Positions 1 through 6,134 of a stretch of DNA of 9,323 nt are shown in pieces. The stretch comes from JAQBYK01 sp964499425. Its GTDB lineage: Bacteria; Patescibacteriota; Gracilibacteria; UBA1369; LOWO2-01-FULL-3. Both the position numbers and the translations under genes were made by a program. The DNA is taken from the NCBI GenBank assembly GCA_964499425.1, contig CAZCLD010000053.1, positions 1-9,323 on the forward strand. Direction: 5' to 3'. The notes beneath the pieces were generated by a model. The model saw only the letters and a program-made list of their open reading frames with translations. It ran no database searches and was not told where the DNA came from. Position 1 is the first letter of the stretch. The number at the start of each line of letters is the position of its first letter.

Positions 1-524
1 ACATCCTCTGAAGGAATGTCGGCAATATGGCTATCTATTATTTCTTCACCTGCATCGGGCGGGTCTGCGTCTGGTTCGTCATTGGTATCAAGGGGGTCTG
101 TGTCTGGTTCTTCATTGGTATCGGGCGGTTCTGTGTCGAGACCTCCATCTATTGGTTCTGGTTCGCTGTTATCAGGCGGGGGCTTATGAGGGCCGGTGTC
201 TTTACTATTCATGGTGTCAGCTACAGCATCTGGAATAATTCCCTCTCCCAAATCATTTGTGTTATGGGGACTCGACTGACATCCCGCTGTTTGTGCGACT
301 AAAACCAAAAGGACTATCAATGCTGGGGCTGCTCTAACTAAATCTTGCCTAGTTCCTCTAATAGTATCATTCACTAAGTCCAGGCATTGTTCCATCCATT
401 CTAAAACTTTATCTTTGCAGTCATTGACAATACGATTAACTATTTCGAGATTTTCCTTGAGTGTTTCAATGACCTTAGAATCTCTTGCTGAAACAGAATC
501 TGTTGTTTCTACTTGATTTAGCAT
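1..524 (-). CDS. Membrane-anchored or lipoprotein-like protein with acidic Asp/Pro repeats (partial, runs off left edge)
   Basis: An open frame runs leftward from ATG at 524-522 through position 1 with no stop, giving 174 codons; the C-terminus lies outside the window. Residues 1-64 are polar and probably helical (MLNQVETTDSVSARD at the start, later R56, R59, R64). Residues 65-80 are strongly hydrophobic (ALIVLLVLVAQTAG) and followed by C82. This could be a transmembrane anchor, or a weak lipobox (TAGC) if translation really starts at Met44. From about residue 115 the chain is acidic and Pro-rich with an 11-residue repeat (DTNEEPDTDPL, DTNDEPDADPP), which suggests a flexible extracytoplasmic stalk. 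The ATG is preferred because a near-consensus promoter lies just upstream; there is no Shine-Dalgarno. I recognise no family. The topology (N-in, tail-out) is inferred. Confidence 0.7.
   Translation of the reverse strand, partial: MLNQVETTDSVSARDSKVIETLKENLEIVNRIVNDCKDKVLEWMEQCLDLVNDTIRGTRQDLVRAAPALIVLLVLVAQTAGCQSSPHNTNDLGEGIIPDAVADTMNSKDTGPHKPPPDNSEPEPIDGGLDTEPPDTNEEPDTDPLDTNDEPDADPPDAGEEIIDSHIADIPSED
61..126. repeat. Two tandem copies of a 33-bp coding repeat
   Basis: Positions 61-93 and 94-126 match at 28 of 33 bases by hand count. The period is a multiple of three and encodes the 11-residue Asp/Pro/Thr unit of the leftward gene. A more degenerate partial copy (DTEPP) follows to about 140. 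Most differences keep the acidic/Pro character. Confidence 0.75.
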
Positions 525-563
525 TAATGATTTGAGGCAAAATTTAAAAAAAGAAAGGAGTGA

Positions 564-593
564 ATTATCGCTTTCATCCCCTAACTTTGTCAA
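564..593 (-). promoter_or_regulatory. Sigma-70-type promoter of the leftward repeat-protein gene
   Basis: On the minus strand TTGACA (593-588, perfect -35) is followed after 18 bases by GATAAT (569-564, five of six to the -10 consensus). The predicted start near 557 would give a leader of about 33 bases before ATG at 524. It supports that ATG over an upstream in-frame TTG, which is itself part of the -35 box. Confidence 0.65.
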
Positions 594-602
594 ATTAATT
601 GT

Positions 603-621
603 GAGGAGCTCCTTGTGGAGC
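603..621. other. Short palindrome and hairpin between divergent genes
   Basis: AGGAGCTCCT at 604-613 is a perfect 10-bp palindrome. It overlaps a small hairpin, GCTCC-TTGT-GGAGC (608-621). It lies upstream of both divergent genes (524 leftward, 683 rightward), so it could be an operator. There is nothing else to support this. Confidence 0.3.
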
Positions 622-646
622 AAAGCGTGGACTATCCGAACTTGGT

Positions 647-674
647 TTGAACATGAATATCAGTTTAGTATAGG
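647..674 (+). promoter_or_regulatory. Possible weak promoter of the Cys-rich gene
   Basis: TTGAAC (647-652) and TATAGG (669-674) are 16 bases apart. A start near 681 would make the GTG at 683 almost leaderless. The alternative reading is that AGGA (672-675) is a weak ribosome-binding site, which would need a promoter further upstream. The two readings conflict. Confidence 0.25.
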
Positions 675-682
675 ATAAACGC

Positions 683-2368
683 GTGAATAGAACGTGCAAA
701 AATTGTAGTGGAGAGTTTGAAGTCACAGACGCGGACCTGAATTTTTACAAAAGGGCAGCTCCAAGTTTCAACAAAAAGAAATACATAATTCCTCCACCTA
801 TTCATTGTCCAGACTGTAGAGAGCAGCGCAGGTTAGCGCAGTGTAATGAGCTGAATCTGTACAAGAGTAAATGTGATATGTGTGGAGAGTTTACTTTGAC
901 TTATTTCCCTCCACATGTGAAGCAGCCGAAATATTGCAGAGAATGTTGGCACTCTGATAAATGGGATCCGAGGGATTTTGGTCAAGAATATGATCCAAAT
1001 CGTGGGTTTTTTGAACAATGGGAAGAGGTTCGTAGTAACACACCTGCTCAAGCATTGAGTCTTCAAGGGAGGATGGTGAATTCAGAATACTGCCACTTAA
1101 CTGGTGATAGTAAAAATTGTTATTTAACAATGCATGCCGATCACAATGAGGATTGTTATTATGGGTATGGGATAAAAAAATGTAGGAATTGTGTTGATGG
1201 TTTTTATAATATTTATTCAGAACTTTTATACGAGGGGATAGATTGTCATAGTTGTTATGGCCTAATTAATTGCCAGGATTGTTTCAATTGTTCGAATAGC
1301 GTGTTCTTGAGAGATTGTGTTGGATGCAGGAATTGTTTTCTTTGTACAGGTTTGCGGAATAAAGAATATTATTTTGAAAATAAGAAGTGTACAAGGGAGG
1401 AATATGAGAAACTCGTTGGTGAGATTGATCTTGGTTCTTATAGAGAATATCAAAAATGTCTGCAAAAATTCGAGAATATTCAGAAAAATCATACATATAA
1501 GGAGTTTCAGGGGCACAACTTGCAGAATTCTTTCGGGATGCATTTATATAATTGCAAAGACACGACTTATAGTTTTGATTGTGATGATGTTGAGCATGGT
1601 AAGTTCTTATACCAAATTGTTTGTGGCGCAAAGGATGTATATGATGCCTATCAATATGGAAATAATTTGGAGCTCTCTTATGAGTGTTCGGTTTGTGGGT
1701 TGGATAGTTATAATTTACTGTTTTGTTTCGAGACTCATTGGTCAAAAAACGTGTATTATTCGTGGTATATAGAGCATTGTAAGAATCTTTTTGGGTGTAG
1801 TAGCATGCATCATCAGAATTATTGTGTTTTGAATAAGCAACATTCTCCTGCGGAATATGAGAAGTTGCTTCCGAAGATTATTGAGAATATGGTCGAAAGG
1901 GGAGAGTATGGAGAATTCTTCCCGGTTGTTCGATCACCATTTGGTTATAACAAAACAATGAGTCAGGTTTTTTATCCATTAACAAGAGATGAGGTTGAGA
2001 AAAAAGGATGGGAATGGGATGATTATGAACCAGAGTTTGAAGAGATAGATATCATGGATTCGGGCGAATTGCCAGATCATATTAGGGATGTAGATGATTC
2101 AATATTAAAGAAGGGCGTTATATGCTCGGTTTCAAAAAAGCCATTTAGAATGACGCCACATGAATTGAGTTTTTACAGGAAGCAGAATTTACCATTACCC
2201 AGAAAACATTGGCTTGAGAGATATAAAGCACGTTTGAATAAGAGAAATCCTAGAAGGTTTTGGGATAGAGAGTGTGGCCGATGTTCGAAGCAAATCAAAA
2301 CAAGTTATGATCCAAGTCGACCGGAGAAGGTGTTTTGCGAAAAGTGCTATAAGGAAGTGGTTATATAG
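683..2368 (+). CDS. Cys-rich zinc-ribbon repeat protein (CPR-type, function unknown)
   Basis: A protein of 561 aa with about 39 Cys (7%). The N-terminus has two zinc-ribbon-like modules: C5xxC8 with C42xxC45 (HCPDCREQRR), and C64xxC67 with C85xxC88 (YCRECWHSDKWD). A central Cys/Tyr-rich region (about 125-400) has irregular NCY, CxxC and DCxxC spacings like a repeat solenoid; it carries two related end-caps, residues 225-244 (NKEYYFENKK..EEYEKL) and 376-395 (NYCVLNKQ..AEYEKL), so the core looks duplicated. A module at 481-520 (KPFRMTPHELSFYRKQNLPL) resembles the N-terminal one but keeps only C481 (C-x-x-S). The C-terminus is a zinc ribbon, C531xxC534 with C552xxC555. The start is GTG: the upstream in-frame ATG at 653 meets a stop, and AGGA lies 7 bases before the GTG. 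I recognise the family as common in CPR bacteria; its function is unknown, and metal or nucleic-acid binding is only inference. Confidence 0.9.
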   Translation: MNRTCKNCSGEFEVTDADLNFYKRAAPSFNKKKYIIPPPIHCPDCREQRRLAQCNELNLYKSKCDMCGEFTLTYFPPHVKQPKYCRECWHSDKWDPRDFGQEYDPNRGFFEQWEEVRSNTPAQALSLQGRMVNSEYCHLTGDSKNCYLTMHADHNEDCYYGYGIKKCRNCVDGFYNIYSELLYEGIDCHSCYGLINCQDCFNCSNSVFLRDCVGCRNCFLCTGLRNKEYYFENKKCTREEYEKLVGEIDLGSYREYQKCLQKFENIQKNHTYKEFQGHNLQNSFGMHLYNCKDTTYSFDCDDVEHGKFLYQIVCGAKDVYDAYQYGNNLELSYECSVCGLDSYNLLFCFETHWSKNVYYSWYIEHCKNLFGCSSMHHQNYCVLNKQHSPAEYEKLLPKIIENMVERGEYGEFFPVVRSPFGYNKTMSQVFYPLTRDEVEKKGWEWDDYEPEFEEIDIMDSGELPDHIRDVDDSILKKGVICSVSKKPFRMTPHELSFYRKQNLPLPRKHWLERYKARLNKRNPRRFWDRECGRCSKQIKTSYDPSRPEKVFCEKCYKEVVI

Positions 2369-2376
2369 ATTTTATA

Positions 2377-2796
2377 CTATTCCTGACCTGGGTCCCAAGG
2401 AAACGCTGGGTTACCGTCAACGATGACAAATCTACTTCCATTACTCAATCTCAGACTTTTGGAAACTGGTCTTGTTTTGCCTTCTTCTATGGTAAGTATG
2501 GGGAGTCCTTGTCCTATGCTACTGCGTATTGCGTTTGCTACGTCCTGAGCATTAACTAAGCTTGAAAGGCCTAAGGATCTGAGGGCGCGGCCAAAGCCTT
2601 TTCTAATAGGGCCTTGATGGCTATAAACTTCTACCCATAGTGTGTGATCCGGGGGTGGATTATCCGAGGTGGTTTCTTGGCCTATTGTTACTTCTTTCAT
2701 TACGCAATCTGGCTCCGTAAGTGGGGTTCCTCCTTCGTCTAGAAGTGGTCTTCTTCCGGTTGAGGTGTTTGAGTTTTTATGATCTATTGCTGTCAT
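2377..2796 (-). CDS. Hypothetical protein, 139 aa
   Basis: I do not recognise this protein. Residues 1-50 are polar and Pro/Thr/Asp-rich and probably disordered. Residues 52-139 look like one small soluble alpha/beta domain: a strand (HTLWVEVYS), a basic helix (RKGFGRALRSLG), a second helix (NAQDVANAIRSSIG), then alternating strands (LPILTIEE, SRFVIVDGN) and the tail AFPWDPGQE. There is no signal peptide, membrane segment or Cys-based metal site. It is convergent with the Cys-rich gene (8 bases between stops). The start ATG at 2796-2794 has no Shine-Dalgarno, but a good promoter sits 58-66 bases further upstream. Codon use and the independent promoter make a real gene likely. Confidence 0.7.
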   Translation of the reverse strand: MTAIDHKNSNTSTGRRPLLDEGGTPLTEPDCVMKEVTIGQETTSDNPPPDHTLWVEVYSHQGPIRKGFGRALRSLGLSSLVNAQDVANAIRSSIGQGLPILTIEEGKTRPVSKSLRLSNGSRFVIVDGNPAFPWDPGQE

Positions 2797-2861
2797 TGTG
2801 TTGTTTTATGGGGTAATGGGTGTGAATTAGTGAGTTCAGCAGTGCGTAAGCATTGCGATGC

Positions 2862-2889
2862 ACATTAGCACAAATACAGCGTTTGTCAA
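2862..2889 (-). promoter_or_regulatory. Promoter of the 139-aa hypothetical gene
   Basis: On the minus strand a perfect TTGACA (2889-2884) is followed after 16 bases by TAATGT (2867-2862), preceded by TGC. This gives an extended -10 (TGnTAnnnT). The predicted start near 2855 leaves a leader of about 58 bases. Confidence 0.6.
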
Positions 2890-2930
2890 CACCTGATTCA
2901 TAATCCAGGCCTTATGAGGCGGTTGAGGGC

Positions 2931-3323
2931 TTAAGCGCAATAACCGATCCAGGTCAGGTATCCTCCTATAACGAAGCAGAATAGTGCGGCGAATGCGAAT
3001 AAAAGGGCTGTGCGTGATAGTAGTCGAACTCCTAATTTGATCCAGGTTTTACCGCCAAGTAGTACTAGTGTTCCTTCTAGGATCATTGCGTAACCTAAAA
3101 TGCTTATGATGATTTCGGGAGCAGATGTCCAAAGGTTGTGGCTGAGGACGATAGCCAGACCTGCTGTTGATTCGACGAGTGCAGCAAGGAATAGGAAGGC
3201 TCCATTTTTTTTGAGATTTTTGAACCAATCCATATAGAATTTGTGCTGGATGGCGAAGGAGACTCCGACAAGGATGCAGATTGGGCCGATTAATCGGCTT
3301 AGGAAGAGGGTTGTTTCATTCAT
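2931..3323 (-). CDS. Small four-helix integral membrane protein
   Basis: A protein of 130 aa from ATG 3323-3321 (MNETTLFLSRLIGP). Four hydrophobic spans lie at about residues 5-25, 41-61, 70-90 and 105-126, with a basic cytoplasmic-type loop after span 1 (KFYMDWFKNLKK) and another after span 3 (KTWIKLGVRLLSR). I know CPR proteins of similar layout but cannot name the family. The frame stays open upstream to an ATG at 3368, which would add 15 residues. I prefer 3323 because an extended -10 element (TGGTATACT) occupies 3362-3354, inside that extension. There is no Shine-Dalgarno at either start. It lies downstream of tRNA-Asn on the same strand. Its function, possibly transport or scaffolding, cannot be told from the sequence. 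Confidence 0.75.
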   Translation of the reverse strand: MNETTLFLSRLIGPICILVGVSFAIQHKFYMDWFKNLKKNGAFLFLAALVESTAGLAIVLSHNLWTSAPEIIISILGYAMILEGTLVLLGGKTWIKLGVRLLSRTALLFAFAALFCFVIGGYLTWIGYCA

Positions 3324-3353
3324 AGGGATGAGGTAAGAGGAAATATTGATTTC

Positions 3354-3362
3354 AGTATACCA
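3354..3362 (-). promoter_or_regulatory. Extended -10 promoter of the four-helix membrane protein gene
   Basis: The minus strand reads TGG-TATACT (3362-3354), a TGn extended -10 with five of six consensus bases. No clear -35 is present. The predicted start near 3347 gives a leader of about 24 bases to ATG 3323. Confidence 0.45.
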
Positions 3363-3401
3363 CATCAAGGGAATGGCTTATTTAAGCCAGTTGAGGGCAT
3401 T

Positions 3402-3476
3402 TGGCTCCCGGGGCCGGATTCGAACCGGCGACCAATTGGTTAACAGCCAACTGCGCTACCGCTGCGCTACCCGGGA
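3402..3476 (-). tRNA. tRNA-Asn (anticodon GTT)
   Basis: The minus strand folds as a full cloverleaf: acceptor TCCCGGG/CCCGGGA; D-arm GCGC/GCGC with a short loop; anticodon stem GTTGG/CCAAT (one G-U) with loop CTGTTAA; T-arm GCCGG/CCGGC with loop TTCGAAT; discriminator G; and CCA encoded at 3404-3402. The anticodon GTT is at 3444-3442, which decodes AAC/AAU. Confidence 0.95.
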
Positions 3477-3506
3477 GTGTTTATTCGAAGGGTTTCGAAC
3501 AGGGCT

Positions 3507-3535
3507 AATATACGTAAGGCATTCAGGGAATTCAA
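3507..3535 (-). promoter_or_regulatory. Promoter of tRNA-Asn
   Basis: On the minus strand TTGAAT (3535-3530) is followed after 17 bases by TATATT (3512-3507, five of six to consensus). The predicted start near 3500 gives a 5' leader of about 24 bases. That leader contains two TTCGAA palindromes (3494-3499 and 3484-3489). Confidence 0.5.
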
Positions 3536-3557
3536 TGAATTTTTCTTAGTGAGGCCA

Positions 3558-3586
3558 TTGACTCAGCGCGAATCCTGTGTTTTAAT
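3558..3586 (+). promoter_or_regulatory. Promoter of the FHA-caspase gene
   Basis: TTGACT (3558-3563, five of six) is followed after 17 bases by TTTAAT (3581-3586), preceded by TGT (extended -10). The start is predicted near 3593, about 14 bases before the ATG at 3607. Confidence 0.5.
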
Positions 3587-3606
3587 ATTGCCTCATAACT
3601 AATTTT

Positions 3607-4770
3607 ATGCCTGAAGGAGGACAATTAATTAGGACAGATCGTAGATTGGTGCGTTCACCTAGTGGAGAACCTCCAATTATCCAGTTTGATGAGATCATGC
3701 ATATGGGTCGAGGTGAAGAGATTAGAGACTATAAAGCCAGAGAGACTCCTGGAGCTTTTGAAACAGCTACATTTGCCGTTCAGGTTTTTCATCCTTCTAA
3801 GGGTGGAGATTATATTTCAAGAAATCACTTGTTGATGTATCCACCTGGGTCCGAAGGTGGATTTTCGGATGGTTTTGGTATTCTTGATCTTAACTCATTA
3901 AATGGAACTCGTTTAAATGGTGAAACACTTACTCCTGGTGAGTTAGTAAGGATAAATCATGATGATTGTATAGCCCTTACTGAGAGGAAGGACTCAGTGC
4001 AATTTAGATTTGAAAATGTTCCTGACAGTGCGAGTGATAATCATGCATTGCTGGTAGGATATCCAGGGTTGAATCTGAGAGGTGTTTCTGGAGATGTGAG
4101 AGATCTAAAAGGAGAGCTTGATAAGCGTGGATTTGCGGACAATATGAGTGTTCTATTGAAGAAGCATGCAACTGCTAAAAATATATTAGCTATTTTGGAG
4201 CATATTAGGCTTAAGGTAACAAGTAACTCAACATTTATTTTCCATTTTTCTGGTCATGGATCTGGAGAGGGGCAAATTTGTGTTCGACCGGATTGGAGAG
4301 AAGGACATCTGTTGGAAGCAGAGAAAGTTTATAATATTTTAGAGCAATTTAGAGGCAAGGTTCTTCTGATTTTGGATGGGTGTTATACAGATATGTTTGT
4401 TGTCCCCAATATGCCTGGAAATGTTTCAGTAGTGGGACATGCCGGTAAAGCGTATGAGGGGCGTACGGTTTATATGCCTGGAGATGGTGATGAAACGAGT
4501 CAATCTAGTCCAACTAAGATTCCTTGGGGGTATTTGACAGGGGCTATTGTAAGAGCTTTGAGGGGTGATTCGCCTAATCCAACTAAGATTATTCGGGGGT
4601 ATTTGACAAGGGCTATTGTAAAAGCTTTGAGGAGTGATCCGCATCGAGTTAGGATTCCAGATCTTGTAGATATAGTTAGGCGGGATCCAAAGATTCAAGC
4701 TAGACAAAGAGTGGTGCATAGGCCTGGGAGAGGTCGTTCAACAGTCGCTATTCAAAGTCAAAGACTCTAG
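3607..4770 (+). CDS. FHA domain-caspase-like (C14/metacaspase-type) protease fusion
   Basis: A protein of 387 aa. Residues about 25-132 form an FHA phosphothreonine-binding domain with the three signature sites: G34-R35, S71-R72-N73-H74 and N96-S97-L98-N99-G100-T101. Residues about 145-340 form a caspase-like fold: first strand HALLVGYPG, helix GVSGDVRDLKGEL, strand TFIFHFSGHG with catalytic H217, and strand KVLLILDGCYTD with catalytic C259. The later motif GYLTGAIVRALRGD matches the helix after the active site in bacterial C14 proteins, and here it occurs twice in tandem. The C-terminus is basic. There is no signal peptide, so it is probably cytoplasmic. Caspase-like enzymes usually cut after Arg/Lys or Asp; substrate choice cannot be read here. 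The FHA domain suggests recruitment by a phosphorylated partner, but no kinase gene is visible. Its stop shares CTAG with the convergent methyltransferase gene. A role in cell death, signalling or defence is inference. Confidence 0.9.
   Translation: MPEGGQLIRTDRRLVRSPSGEPPIIQFDEIMHMGRGEEIRDYKARETPGAFETATFAVQVFHPSKGGDYISRNHLLMYPPGSEGGFSDGFGILDLNSLNGTRLNGETLTPGELVRINHDDCIALTERKDSVQFRFENVPDSASDNHALLVGYPGLNLRGVSGDVRDLKGELDKRGFADNMSVLLKKHATAKNILAILEHIRLKVTSNSTFIFHFSGHGSGEGQICVRPDWREGHLLEAEKVYNILEQFRGKVLLILDGCYTDMFVVPNMPGNVSVVGHAGKAYEGRTVYMPGDGDETSQSSPTKIPWGYLTGAIVRALRGDSPNPTKIIRGYLTRAIVKALRSDPHRVRIPDLVDIVRRDPKIQARQRVVHRPGRGRSTVAIQSQRL
4510..4643 (+). repeat. In-frame 69-bp tandem duplication inside the caspase gene
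   Basis: The copy starting at 4510 is repeated at 4579 with a period of 69 bases (23 codons). About 57 of the first 65 bases match by hand count. The protein units are PTKIPWGYLTGAIVRALRGD (from residue 302) and PTKIIRGYLTRAIVKALRSD (from residue 325). The reading frame is kept. Confidence 0.85.
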
Positions 4771-5931
4771 ATTTTTTCCAGAACTTTTATATCCCTCACA
4801 ACTATCTGATCCGGCCTATCATAAGTGAAGGTTCGGGTTACTTTGTATCCGGCTTCCTTGGCGATTTCTTGAAACCTGGGGAGGTGGATGATTTTTGGGC
4901 CGATTCTGAAAGCAGCGACACACATTGCGATATTGCATTTGGTGATTTTGCCGACTGCTCTTAGCCAGTTTAGATGAAGATTTGCTAATTCACGGAAGAT
5001 GGTTTCTTGTTCGTGTTGATTTGGCGGTTTTTCTAGAGGCCTTCCTAGGAAGCCTTCGGTAACGATGGCATCGATTTCTTCTGGTATGTCTGATTTGATC
5101 AAGAAGCGGGAGTCTTTTTCAAATATGCGATAGCTTGTGTTTGTTTGGAATTGTTCCTGGGTCCAGTGCAGGTTTTTTAATGAATATTCAACCATGCGTG
5201 AGCTTATGTCTGAGCCTATGGCTCTTTTCCCCATTAGTAAGGCTTCCATGAGGACTGTGCCTGTCCCGCAAAAAGGGTCATAGATGGTCTTTGAAGGGCC
5301 AGCGNNNNNNNNNNNNNNNNNNNNNNNNNNNNNNNNNNNNNNTTATTTGTGCCAGCTTTGGTGGAGTCATACCCACTTTGGCGTCGCGCCCTGGTTTATC
5401 AAAATCCCGTTTGCTATAGGAATCGATGTTTTGGATTGTGATGGTACGACCGAGGTAAACTTTGTCGCCACCATTTATTGCGCAAATGTCTATGCCTTTC
5501 TCGACTACTCGGGCTTTGTAAATTGTTGATGGCTTAGGGCTTACTGGTCCCTTGTTTACGAATCGACAATTGAATCCCAAGGATTTAATGATTTTTTTAG
5601 AAAAATTTAATAACTCTTTGATATTAATGGCTTTACGGTCTTTGAAAGAGAGTACTGATATGGAGAAAGGGATTTTGCCGGAATGATTCTTGAAGAATCT
5701 TTTGAGTTTTTTCTCAATTGATGCAGGAATCTGTGCTTTTGGCACATGGTCGAAGATTTCAATGATCTTGATTGTACCTCCGAGACGATCTTGGAGTCCT
5801 TCTATGTCTTTGAGTTTGAAAATGGCGGTGTCGAGATTGCGCTGTACTAGATTTTTTTCTCCGAGCACGGCGATCAATTCTCCAAAACAAAGTTCTTTCT
5901 TTCTGCCTAATTCAAAAGCATATAAATTCAT
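4767..5931 (-). CDS. Trm11/TRM-G10-like SAM-dependent RNA methyltransferase, interrupted by assembly gap
   Basis: Two open frames on either side of the N run form one gene. The upstream part (5931-5343, 196 codons) starts MNLYAFELGRKKELCFGELIAVL, like the N-terminus of Trm11/TRM-G10 enzymes, then a THUMP-like middle, then the conserved RDAKVGMTPPKLAQI. The downstream part (5303-4767, 178 codons) begins AGPSKTIYDPFCGTGTVLMEA, the SAM-binding motif I, and continues with GSDISSRMVEYSLKNL. Motif IV, normally D/N-P-P-Y, reads IVTEGFLG, which is atypical. Family members make N2-methylguanosine at tRNA position 10; activity here is uncertain because of motif IV. The frames differ by one across the 38 N, so the gap length is probably wrong. 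The start ATG 5931 has no Shine-Dalgarno; a -10-like TATAAC lies 9 bases before it. It is tail-to-tail with the FHA-caspase gene. Confidence 0.85.
5305..5342. other. Assembly gap (38 N)
   Basis: A run of 38 undetermined bases inside the methyltransferase gene, just before motif I. To join the two frames the gap must be 1 modulo 3. Comparison with the usual spacing (PPKLAQIMINLA..DPFCGTG) suggests the missing stretch may be nearer 16 bases than 38, which is an estimate. Confidence 0.95.
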
Positions 5932-5945
5932 GTATTTATGTTATA
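5921..5945. promoter_or_regulatory. Possible back-to-back -10 elements between two divergent starts
   Basis: The plus strand has TATAAA at 5921-5926 and the minus strand has TATAAC at 5945-5940. Each lies about 8-12 bases upstream of an ATG (5938 rightward, 5931 leftward). The stretch is an imperfect dyad. No -35 box is clear for either. If both are used the messages would be nearly leaderless. Confidence 0.3.
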
Positions 5946-6099
5946 CGAATTGAGGAAATTATCAATCGAGCAGTGGTGGATGCTCTTGGTTTTGGTTTTG
6001 AGCATGTTGTTGAGCTTTTTATTTGGATACGTTGTTTTTCGGTATATGGAAGTAGAACTTTGCAAGAGTCCGATTGAGATTGCAAGAGATTCATACTAA
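5938..6099 (+). CDS. Small single-pass membrane protein, 53 aa
   Basis: An open frame from ATG 5938 to TAA 6097-6099. The product has a short N-terminal segment (MLYELRKLSIEQWW), one strongly hydrophobic span at residues 15-34 (MLLVLVLSMLLSFLFGYVVF) and a 19-residue tail with a mixed charge pattern (RYMEVELCKSPIEIARDSY). The WW at the membrane boundary and the single span look like a real small membrane protein. I recognise no family. It starts 6 bases from the divergent methyltransferase start and ends 61 bases before ssb. Met15 is an alternative start, preceded by GGTGG. There is no cleavable signal peptide with a convincing site. Confidence 0.55.
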   Translation: MLYELRKLSIEQWWMLLVLVLSMLLSFLFGYVVFRYMEVELCKSPIEIARDSY

Positions 6100-6105
6100 A
6101 TGCGA

Positions 6106-6134
6106 TTGAGTTGTGAGGCTCTGGCCGCTAATCT
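6106..6134 (+). promoter_or_regulatory. Possible ssb promoter
   Basis: TTGAGT (6106-6111) is followed after 17 bases by TAATCT (6129-6134), which keeps the key T, A and final T. The predicted start near 6141 is inside the longest open frame (ATG or other start at 6113) and so supports the ATG at 6161. Confidence 0.35.

Noticed and set aside
27..302. 91-aa rightward open frame with hydrophobic W/F/G repeats
   Set aside because: It is the complement of the leftward acidic repeat gene; the repeated text mirrors the 33-bp duplication.
524..593. TTG start at 593 for the left-edge gene, adding 23 residues
   Set aside because: The TTG is part of a perfect -35 box with a matching -10, and the added residues would lie upstream of the predicted transcript start.
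1284..1772. Long open frames on both strands inside the Cys-rich gene
   Set aside because: They are shadows of the 683-2368 frame, with no domain or start signal of their own.
3346..3549. 67-aa rightward open frame
   Set aside because: It is the antisense reading of tRNA-Asn; RGRIRTGDQLVNSQLRYRCAT is a well-known translation artefact of tRNA complements.
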